Source: Durusdinium trenchii
Taxonomy: Eukaryota > Sar > Dinophyceae > Suessiales > Symbiodiniaceae
NCBI GenBank assembly: GCA_963970005.1
Contig: CAXAMN010025694.1
Coordinates: forward strand, 1,464,667-1,528,666
Length of the DNA: 64,000 bases
Direction of reading: 5' to 3'
Each line of letters begins with the position of its first letter. The stretch's first letter is position 1. Under the pieces are notes generated by a model. It was not told the DNA's origin. It did no database searches and saw only the letters and a program-made list of their open reading frames with translations. Below are positions 54,895 to 64,000 of this stretch, piece after piece. Position numbers and translations under genes: made by a program.

Positions 54895-55076
54895 CACGGA
54901 TCTCCACCCCGGTGCGTTCGAACCAGGTCCGACGCACGCGTGCCCCGCGTGCCCCGCGTGCCCCGCAGCTGCTCCGCGTCGATTCCCAGGCCTCTACCGG
55001 CGGAGCCGGTGAGCTATGCCTCGCAGCTGCGCAGCTCCAAGCTGGGGCACGTGGCGCGAACGCCCAGACTGGCAGG
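54895..55076 (+). other. Putative coding exon (SYASQLRSSKLGHVAR)
   Basis: GC-rich. Reads SASIPRPLPAEPVSYASQLR then SSKLGHVARTPRLAG and ends before GTGAGA at 55077. A CGTGCCCCG unit is triplicated near 54945-54966. Product unknown. Confidence 0.45.
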
Positions 55077-55422
55077 GTGAGAGGGGGGCGACAGGGTAAA
55101 AAACCGGTGTGACGGCAGAGACCCGGTGCCGCTGGTGACGGCGAAGAGGAGCGGAGCTGGGTTGTAGAATGATGGGAAGGGGTTGTAGAAGATGGTTCTC
55201 AATCAAGTTAGATTGGATTCACTCCCCGAATTGATGTTGAACACATCAATCATATCTTTTGGATTCTTTTGGGGTGTTGAAGGAGATGTGGACTGGTTCT
55301 TGGAATTGGTGTCCGAGAGCCGAGAGCTCATATGAATTCGTTCATAGGGACTCTGATCGCTCTGAAGGTTGGACATGACGCTCGAGGTGCGCCGGTGCGC
55401 GCTGATCTTTGTTCTTGCATAT

Positions 55423-55528
55423 CCCAGACCACCCGTGTATGGAAGAATGGAAGAGTTATATACATGATTTACCATAAGCTACCCCATTTAAGACCCCAAT
55501 GTAGGTAACTATACATGGATGGTCTGGG
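55423..55528. repeat. Foldback element, family A ends, diverged loop
   Basis: Arms CCCAGACCACCCGTGTAT (55423-55440) and ATACATGGATGGTCTGGG (55511-55528). TAT flanks both sides (55420-55422 and 55529-55531). Confidence 0.85.
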
Positions 55529-56244
55529 TATGGTAGGAACGACATATGCAAGCCTGGAAGATCCGTTTCTGGAAGTTTCACAATGGAAGATACCGGGCGG
55601 TCCATAGACCGAACTCATCCTTGCATTTTCCACATACGTCCGGTCCCTGCTATCCATGGTTGGATAGGTGTCTCCAGAAATCACTGATCTCCTTATATAG
55701 GGTGAACCAAAAACATGCTAACCCTCCAAAGCATCTCTGTGGAGCACGGCAGATTCGCCCGAGAGGTGAGGTGAGGACCGAGCGCCACGGTTCAGGTGGT
55801 CTTGGCCCACGAGAAGTGAGGACGGAGCGTCCCGTCGGACGACCAGTCGGTTCAGGCGACACCTGCTTCACGAGCGGAGCGGGCGGGTGGAGAAGGACGG
55901 CAGATGAAGCCCAAGCGAAGGGAAGTCTACGAGTTGATTTCACAGACATGCAACTCTGTTTGTCCTGCTTGAACAGCGGTTGAAAGATATTGAAAGGGCT
56001 GTCTGTCTTTCCAGCCACCAGCCTGAGATCGCCTGCTCGAAGTATGCTGCGGAGATGGAAGGAGAAAAGGAATGTTCAGAGCATGAAGTTCAGTCGAGCT
56101 ATGCCCCCTAAGCAAGTTGAGAGTCTTACTTGATGCTCCTACCGAATTCTGATAGACGATACAATGTTTCCTCGCATTTCTTCATGCTGCCAAGTGTAAA
56201 CATCTATAGCGGTCCTGCCTGTGTGCTCCTTCGCAAAAGAACCC

Positions 56245-56371
56245 CTTAGGCGTGAGACCCTCCAACCTGCGCCCCGTTCGATGTCCGCCCCTGGTCTTGC
56301 GATCGACGGAGCAGCGCTCCTCTCGTTGCACACGAAGCGGACTCTACTCGCTTCGACTTCGTCGAGTCGAT
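56245..56371 (+). other. Possible coding exon (SMSAPGLAIDGAALLS)
   Basis: GC-rich block reading RRETLQPAPRSMSAPGLAID then GAALLSLHTKRTLLASTSSS. A second frame is also open. Product unknown. Confidence 0.35.
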
Positions 56372-59300
56372 GGGTCTGCAGAGTCGGCAGTTGCTACCGA
56401 CAGTTGGAATTGCTTTGGATGCTTCTTGTTATAGCCAAGGCCTCCAACCTACTGACCGCGATGGCCTCCAACCTACTGCATCGCCCTCCTTGTTACTATT
56501 TCTTCGTCGGGCGAACAAAAACGGCCGTCGAGTGTCTCCCAACGTCCGCCGCCTTCGAATAACGGAGCCTGGGAGCTTCGTTCCGCCGCTTTCGTGGCTT
56601 GGCACGTGTTCTCTTCTATTCTGAAAAGGCTTTCTACTCGCGTTTGAGGGCATTTGAGGCGGCTGGTTTGGGCCGCCGTGCGATGCGACATCGAGAAAGC
56701 GGTTTTGTTCCGTAGATGGGATGAGATTTGGGACCACCTACTAGGACCCGCAACAATGGATAATTGATGCATATTGATGCTATGAATGTACGAGACGGCA
56801 GACCTTCCCGAAAGGCTTTCGATTTGTTTCAGAAGCACTGTGAGACCTTTCACTGTGGAAAAACACCCGACGCCAGACCTCTCACCAACTGCTCTTGGCC
56901 ACGGAGTCATGCGCCCGGAGCCAGTCCCGGTGCAGAGCCTATAGTCGATCCTCCTCACCCATCTCGAACCGGATGGTCTCCCTTCGCCGTGAAGCAGATT
57001 CTTCGGCCGCGTGGCAATCTGTGGCATGTCTTTCTCTGGTGGAGTTGGTCATCCTCGGTTGACCTGACACGTCAGGAGGCCAGGTCGACCCAACACGTTG
57101 ACGTGCATGACGTGCATGACTACATGCTTGCCATGCTTGCATGCTGCCGTCCGCACCCCTGCCCAACTCAGGGGCTTCGCTGTTACCTGCTGAAAGCATC
57201 CGGTGAGGAGATGAGGTTTTTGTTGGAGGATTGCGCTTGGCACTGCCTCACAGCACCCTCTGCCCCCCCCGGAGAAGCACCGAAGGAGCGATCACAGCGC
57301 CGCTTTGCCGGGGTTTGGCTTCGGGATGCTTCCCCTTGGAGTGGTTTTGGGCGATTTACCCTAAGGGTGCTGCGCTATTGTGAAAATGGTTACTAAAAAT
57401 TCCTTTCTTTTTTTCTATGTTCCTGGAATTCTTAAGCCAATCTAAGTGTACAATTGTCACACATTGTCCATAGCCGTAGACCACGGGCCGCCCCCATAAA
57501 AGAAAGCACGAGTCACGAAGCCAGTGCCATGCTGTTTGATATAGATGATTATAGATGCGTGTGATGATGTGTGTTTGTATTTGTTGCTTTCATGTTTGGA
57601 CGAACGAAGCACGTCGTGGGCATAGACGTGAAGTGGCGGACGAAGTGAAGTGGCGTAGAAGGGTGAACTAAATGGTGTATGCAAGTTGAAAGCAAACGTT
57701 GAAGCCAGATGCCCGATGGGGTGAGCCAGATGTCAGTTGGGGTGCGCTCAGAGGTCAGATGGGTTTCTCTTGAGCCCTGCGGAAACGCGGAAAGCGCCTA
57801 TTAAAACGTCTCAGGAGCGGAGCGCGAGAACGTGGACCAATTCAGCAGTGATGGAAACGTGCGAGATGTAAAGTGGGTCACCAGCAGAATGTACCGAAGA
57901 ACGACAGTGCCGCGAACGGACATTGTTCTATTGGTCGCCAGTGTTTTTTGCACCGAAGCCAGCACATATAGGGACACCATGGGACACTTTTATACCCACA
58001 AACAGAACTCAGAACACGTCAACAAAGACCAGCCAGTACCTTTTGCACGTGGATCAGCCGCATGGGTTTTGCCACCCACCTGCATGCACCTAGTATCACC
58101 TAGTAGATGTGCAAGGGCCAAACCACGCGATGAAGCGTTCGTATGCGTTCGTTACATAAGTCGCCGTGGAATGTCCAAGAACGTGTTTTTCTTTGTAAAC
58201 ACGATGGGAACCCTGAAAAACGATACCAGAGAAGGGCATTTGTTGTCGCACATGGAAAACGATACCCCAAACGATGCTTTTTCGATACCCCCAACGATAA
58301 CAGAAATCATCAAATATAGCGAACACCCCATATCCAGAGTCGCCGAACACAACTTTTCCCAGATATTTGTGTCTTTATTTAAAAAAAATAGGAAGATGTG
58401 CTTGTGCGCTTTGGAGCCTGAGTGCTGGTGCTGCTGCAGAGTGCCGCTGCCAGATGTGTGGCTATGTGCGCTTTGGAGCCTGGGTGCTATATATAGTTCT
58501 ATCATGTTCCATTAATTGTTCTACCTAGACCTTCCAACGGCTAACATATTCTAGTACGATTGGGTTGTTGTATTAGTTTCTGATGCTTCGATGGAAAAAA
58601 AGGTAGTTGTCAGAAACGACTGATTTTTGCTTAGCGGAGTGATTTGGGTATGCTCCACAGGTTTTGATCCGAGTAGCCATCACCGGCTATCACACATCTA
58701 TATTTAGGGGATGACTTCCGTATTTATCAACCCATCCATCCATCAGCCATCCCATTGGACGCAGTGGAAAACGCCAGTCATCATCGACCCGGCAAAGGCC
58801 GACCTTCAAGTTTTTGTTTTTTTTTGGGCGGCCTTCTTGATGACGATAACTGGATTAATGCCCAGCTGCCAAGTGTGTTCATTTACCTTTATTATTATAT
58901 AATGAACGACTTCGAATTCCGGTGGAATTGCAAGATGTGATGCAGGATATGTACAAAGAAATGAGAAAAAACTGGCTACAGGGCTGCAATAAGGTCATCC
59001 TTGGTCAATGGCAGGGTTGATTCGATATATAATAGATACATTGATGTCACCACGACAAATGAGGAGTTGACAAAAACATCTGTCTGTTCATGCCCAGGCT
59101 GTGACCTCTGAAGACCTACATGGAGTGGAAAGCACTTAATGTTATTCTGAGGTTTTGGAGCCAGAATTTGATGAAAACCCACGACCAGTTTTACCCGCAA
59201 AACGCCCGCAAAAACCCTCAAAACGCAATCAAAAACCTGCAAACGCACAGAAAGTAGGTCAAATGGGTTTTTGAGAAACCTCTAAATTCGTTGAATTGCA

Positions 59301-59510
59301 ACTCTTTTGGGCTGAATGTCATGAGTAGGATTGCCTGCTCCACTTGGACAATCTTTGGTCATAAGCTGTTCGGGAGAAAATGAGTGCCTAGTCATGTCAC
59401 GAAAGGTAGCCTGGTAAGGGCTACCTTGAGTTTGCTTTGCGAAGCAAAGGGACTGGCTTGAGAGCTTGCTCGGGACTAAAGATTGGTAGATCAATGTCTA
59501 ACACCCCCAC
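56372..59510. other. No supported gene
   Basis: Contains CTCCAACCTACTG repeats at 56432-56490, possibly coding GC-rich DNA near 56870-57000, and a duplicated TGTGCGCTTTGGAGCCTG unit at about 58405-58489. Long ORFs here lack any protein-like pattern. Confidence 0.4.
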
Positions 59511-59610
59511 NNNNNNNNNNNNNNNNNNNNNNNNNNNNNNNNNNNNNNNNNNNNNNNNNNNNNNNNNNNNNNNNNNNNNNNNNNNNNNNNNNNNNNNNNN
59601 NNNNNNNNNN
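59511..59610. other. Assembly gap (100 N)
   Basis: Exactly 100 N, a conventional placeholder, so the true distance is unknown. The right edge is a C homopolymer-rich tract. Confidence 0.99.
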
Positions 59611-60540
59611 ACCCCCCCCCCCACCCCCCGCTCCCCTCCACTCCCCTCCCCGTTCCGTCCCCTCGTCGCCAGCACTACTAAATTCTGGACATAAGGTGAA
59701 GTCATGCGCTTAACAGTCACAGCAGTACGACGCTGGCCATGAGGTTGCGCAATACAGCACGAACCCCGCGCAATGAGGTCGCGCAATGCAGCTTCGATGC
59801 CGCGCGTGCGCACCCGGCAGCCTGACACAGCACGTACTGCGTTCACAGACCATAGTGCTCGACACCAACGAGCATCGATCACAGCCTCTCTGCAAAGCCC
59901 TGTGGAGAAACCCCTCGCGTCGGATCACAGCCTTTCTGCAAAGCCCTGTGGAGAAACCCCTCGCGTCGCGGAACACCATTCGACTCAGCTGTATACCCTA
60001 GCGTGGCGAAATCTTTCCGCATCGTGGAGCACACCCACCATAGCGTGACGTCCATCCCTGGCAGTACCGGCCGCACCCCTCCAGCACTATCCTTACAAGG
60101 GGGTTGGTCACTGAGTCACTGCGGCTTCGACGCAACGCGTGCAGGCCTGTAATCCTGACACAGTGCGTGCAGCTGTGGGACCATGGCTGGTACACATGCG
60201 AGCGTTTACGCATTGCGACTTTTACGCACGCCTGTTGTCACACACCTAGGAACGAGCGTCGACGCAACGCAGCCTCTCTGCAGAGCCGTGTGGCGCAATC
60301 TGACCGCAACGGAGTTCCTCTTGAGCCTTCTTATGCCTTCTTGTGCTCTCTGGCTTTGTTGGCTTCATCCATGATTGACCAACGTGCCCCACGCGTCGCT
60401 CCTGACCCTCCCTGCTGGGTCCGGGGCGCACGTCGACGGCGAGGCTCCGCTCCTCAGCGACCTCGTTGTCCCCCCTGGTGAGGGCGCGCGCCCCAGCCGC
60501 CTGGGACCGCGCCTCTAAAAGGCCGCGCCCGTACCGCTGC
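59611..60540. repeat. Block of diverged tandem repeats after the gap
   Basis: Two 46-bp units at 59877-59922 and 59923-59968 differ at one base (GATCACAGCCTCTCTGCAAA...). Related words (CAGCCTCTCTGCAGAGCCGTGTGG; CTGACACAG.GCGTGCAG...GACCAT) recur at about 59815-59850 and 60140-60300, suggesting an older, longer repeat unit. The GC and word content differ from the rest of the window. Confidence 0.7.
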
Positions 60541-62341
60541 TCGTCTCACCGGCTCGACCACAAAGATGGTCCCTCGTATCCTGCCAGCCCGCGGGAGAAG
60601 AACAAAAAAAAAAGGGCACGTTCCTGAAACACCGGAGACAGTCCCTCACCAGAAAAGGTCCCGACAGCTACTCGGTCCGTCTCTACCTTTCGTGTTTCCC
60701 CGCTCAAGTTTTCCTACGAGCATGATGTCGACATGAGTTAGTTCACTTGTTAGCAAAAATGCATGGTTCCTTTTGCATACTCGTATGTCATTACCGTATC
60801 TTGTAGTTTTGCTGCGCTCGAGCCTGCTCGTAATTCTTGGAGCTCTAGGCCAATGATTGATCGACCAGGGATTAGTGAAAGCCGCTCTTTCTTAGAGGGG
60901 TATATCGACTGCTCAAGCGATGGCCAACCCAGCTGCACTTGATTTCGCCACAAACATAAGAGATCATACCTTTGAACTCCCGTGAAACCGACCAATCATC
61001 ATCGTCATTATCATCATCATCATCATCATCCATCAGTCATCCAGAGGCCACGGGGAAGGCAGTGTGTGACCATGCACGACCACTCTTTGTTTGAATCGTA
61101 TGTGCTCGACCACTTTTCAACTGATCATCACAATAAAGTAGTACAAACCACATCGATCTAAATATTTTGGGATTTTGAAGGTCTAGGTATGCATTCTACC
61201 GCCGCAGGCCGCAGGCGAGTCCCTTCTACCAATGTAAACAAAAAATTGCTTTCGAAAAAACTAAACTCAACTGAACGGTCTTGTTTGGGAGGGACTAGGG
61301 GGGGCACCTCTGAAAAACTAGCGGCCCCCTCCGTTGCGAATCGTTTGGAAGGGCGAATGGGATCCCGTTGAAAAGTCACCAGGCAGATATGTCCATTGCA
61401 AAGTGGAATTGTCCTGGACGTGAACATGCTTCATCTGGCACCCTGTGTAAGGCAAAGGTCGTGTTGGCAGTCAAACAGTCATGTTTTGCAGCCATTGTAA
61501 CTGCCATTGTATTTTGATGTTTGGCGTAGGTAGTTGTAGAGAACTCTTTGGTGGGTTTGATTCTTGGGAGCGGCTTGGTAGAAAGCCGGCAATATTTGGA
61601 GGAAACCTTTTTCAGGTAGTCGGACAATTTGTGTTTTTCGTTAGAAAACATTTAGCACCTGGAAGCGCCGTCAGGATGCTGTACAACATGACGTCCAAGA
61701 CCCCTAAAGCCTAAAGTGTTGAAAATGTTCGTTGCCTCCGCCCTCATTGGTCAAGAAGAACACTCTCGCTTTGCGCATGTAGTGGATAATGCTTGATTGT
61801 TTTTTATTCACCTACCAAATGCCCTATGATGCTTCGCTTGCATCCATGCTGTCACCAATGAAACTTTGCAATGACACGCTCAAAAACCCAACGAAGTTAC
61901 TAAAGCCAAACCAGCCATCAAAAACGAACTGCCTGAATCATCCCCTTGCACAACAAATCTAAAGTCTGGGAACACGTCGCAGTTTTGGGGAGCGCTGTTT
62001 GCGAATCAGTCTGCGCCTCAGATGACGCACTGTCTCGGCGTGCTTGCTTTGCATAAACTGTTTATGAGGCAGCGCTGCGTCATCGAGAAGCTGAACGACC
62101 GCTTGATCGAGGGAGCGGCCGTTTGAGAGCGACGCGAACGAAATGCGAATTTTGGCGTGCCCGACAGGGGCCTGTGATCCAATTGTGTGAGTGTTGCGTA
62201 CCCGTCTCGATGCGAGACCATTGCGAACGCCGAACGCGTGGACAACGTGCCAAGCGACTACGTGAACAGTTTGGGCTAGAAAGCAGTTCCGATCGCGAGG
62301 AAAGGGCAGCGATTGTTTTCGTCTGCCGGAGCCCAGTGACC
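60541..62341. other. No supported gene
   Basis: Contains a (CAT)n microsatellite at about 60995-61033. Open frames are short and without recognisable motifs. Confidence 0.5.
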
Positions 62342-62627
62342 CTTCAGTATCTGCAGCTTGTGAATTTTGGGTTCCGTGCACTTTTGGCCTCTTGGGCCTC
62401 GAGCCTTGGCCTTCAGGATACTCAAACTGTATACATGTTTTACTCAGGACCTTTTTCACCTAAGCATACCTAAGCTGCCGTGTGGCATGAGGCATTCAGT
62501 GCAGTACGCATTTCCCGAGTTTGTGTTCAAACCTGCAGCGTGAACACCATCTTTTGGAGTCACAGCCTTTCAGTTATTCTGCGGATGTTTCTCTAGTTTT
62601 CTATTTTCTCAAATTCCACGGGCATTT
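62342..62627 (-). repeat. 285-bp repeat, copy 2 (inverted)
   Basis: Reverse complement of 48471-48757 with scattered differences. It overlaps the end of a 116-codon open frame that is not convincing as a gene. Confidence 0.85.
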
Positions 62628-64000
62628 CTACACAAGCCACGGCTGCAGTGGTTGTGGGCTCAGCCACGGCAACCATCGGAGCCGCCACCAGGGTGGACAC
62701 TGCTAGACCTCTCGATGGCGGCGTTTTGGAGGATTGGTGGAATAAAGCTGAGAAGGGTAGAAGATCCTGAAGATTTCAGCTGGTCAACACTGTTACAGAG
62801 TTGAGCAAGAGGAACTGGAGACTTGGGAAGGAACACGTCGCTGAGCATAGAAGGAAGGGCACACCATGGCACTCCCGTAACCGCATCACACCCCCATACT
62901 TATACATAACAGTTATTCATGAAATGCGCGTTCTGTTATGTGAGCGCCGATGATGGCGTTAACTCTCTTCGTTCAATCCTGGCCAGACCATGCACTGATG
63001 TTCTAATGCATTCTACTATGCCCGCAGGACATCGCAGGAGAACATGAAGTAGGAAGATGTCAGCGCTACAGGCGCTGTGAGTATCCAACCATGCATGGAT
63101 GGCATCACTTGGGCTGACAGGGAAGAAGGGCATGTGCTCTATCACAAGAGTTCCTTCGCGAATGGTGAAACAAATCACTACACATTGGACAATATTGGAA
63201 ACTGGGCGGAGGTGCTGGCAAGCCCAGCTCTAGTTCAAGACGAACTTGTTGTATTGGTTCATATTGGTGCATAGAACGAGATCATGGCTCTGCGAAGGTC
63301 AAAGGCCCAAGGCCGCCCAAGGCCCATTCTGAGTTCACGGCCACCACCCATCACAGGCATCCTCATGCCAGATCCATGCAGGGCAACCCAGCTGATCACC
63401 TGTTCGAAAACCTGTACAGGCACAGACCTGACGATGAGAATGAACTGAGGACTTAAGAGTGCCATATAGGGCCATGTATTTTGAGTGACTGGTATGGCTT
63501 TGAAGTGGTTATAATAAGTGGTTTGATGATGTTTGATGAAAAAATCCTACTGCACCGCACAAGTTTTATGGCTTCGACCTTTGCACATGCATCCATGTTC
63601 CCCACAGTTGCCATGCCCCTGGATGAGGAGGAGAAAGGAGGAGAATGAGAACCCATGGTGCGTTCAGCGTGTTAGCAGCAGCGGTGTTATACCTTGTGCT
63701 ATCTTATGTTATCTTGTGTTTAACTTGGGCGCTTCTGCGTTGGAACGCGTTGGATTTGTAATGGTTTGTGTTTTTGGGAGTCATTGAAAGTAACTTTAAG
63801 ATACTTTACATCATCAAACGTCATCATATCACCAGCGGATCAGTGGACTAGGATCATGAGCGGTTCTGCTCAGCGACATACGGCAACTCAATGTTGTTCA
63901 AAGGAATTATATATCATTATAAGATTTTATATGGCAATATAAGGCATTCAAAGGCGGCGGATGCTTTCCCACATCATCCCACAAGTATGCTACAGTGTCT
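62628..64000. other. No supported gene
   Basis: No motif, RNA gene or repeat partner within the window was recognised. Confidence 0.5.

Noticed and set aside
57832..58515. 227-codon + strand frame
   Set aside because: No recognisable pattern; it includes an internal sequence repeat and a poly-A run and is probably chance.
59877..59968. CRISPR-like repeats
   Set aside because: Only two directly adjacent 46-bp units without spacers, in eukaryotic DNA.
62123..62473. 116-codon + strand frame as a gene
   Set aside because: Its second half lies in the dispersed 285-bp repeat and no start, motif or splice evidence supports it.

Overview
The window looks like nuclear DNA of a dinoflagellate, most probably a Symbiodinium-like lineage (inference). 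The evidence is: sparse, short GC-rich exons scattered in repeat-rich AT-variable DNA; GT and at least one GC intron donor; membrane-protein exons of a type common in Symbiodiniaceae gene models; a Ty1/Copia element of the dinoflagellate type; and three copies of the 11-nt tail of the dinoflagellate spliced leader. No bacterial operons, rRNA, tRNA or CRISPR array were seen. A 100-N scaffold gap lies at 59511-59610.

The dominant feature is one full-length LTR retrotransposon at 6053-19771 (13.7 kb). It has two identical 109-bp LTRs (TG...CA), a 5-bp target-site duplication GATTA, a putative primer-binding site and a polypurine tract. Its first gene runs Gag (coiled coil, Ser/Lys-rich linker, capsid-like region, two CCCH zinc fingers), protease (DTG), integrase (HHCC + DDE), reverse transcriptase (YVDD), RNase H, and then a C-terminal domain resembling a C5-cytosine methyltransferase. 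A second, unusual gene (14490-about 19111) encodes an SGNH/GDSL-hydrolase-like domain, a long acidic and Pro-rich linker, a Tpt1/KptA-like RNA 2'-phosphotransferase domain, a Cys-rich ribbon and a Trp/Arg/Gly-rich tail. Both genes are broken by small indels or a stop even though the LTRs are identical. The second gene is the strongest candidate for an undescribed system here: a Copia element carrying an esterase-fold domain and an ADP-ribosyltransferase-fold RNA-end-processing domain.

Other regions. 1-6047 is a complex microsatellite, a 227-bp MITE and largely non-coding DNA. 19777-20908 is non-coding, followed by a short orphan ORF at 20909-21091. 21.6-30.8 kb holds exons of what is probably one intron-rich multi-pass membrane protein gene with a TIR-like split motif. 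31-57 kb holds about 20 isolated GC-rich exon candidates on the + strand, several with clean AG/GT boundaries, separated by kilobase introns full of hairpin (foldback) elements and other short repeats; how they group into genes cannot be decided from the sequence alone. 57-64 kb is mostly non-coding, with the gap, a block of 46-bp tandem repeats of different character just after it, and one arm of a 285-bp inverted repeat pair whose partner lies about 14 kb away.
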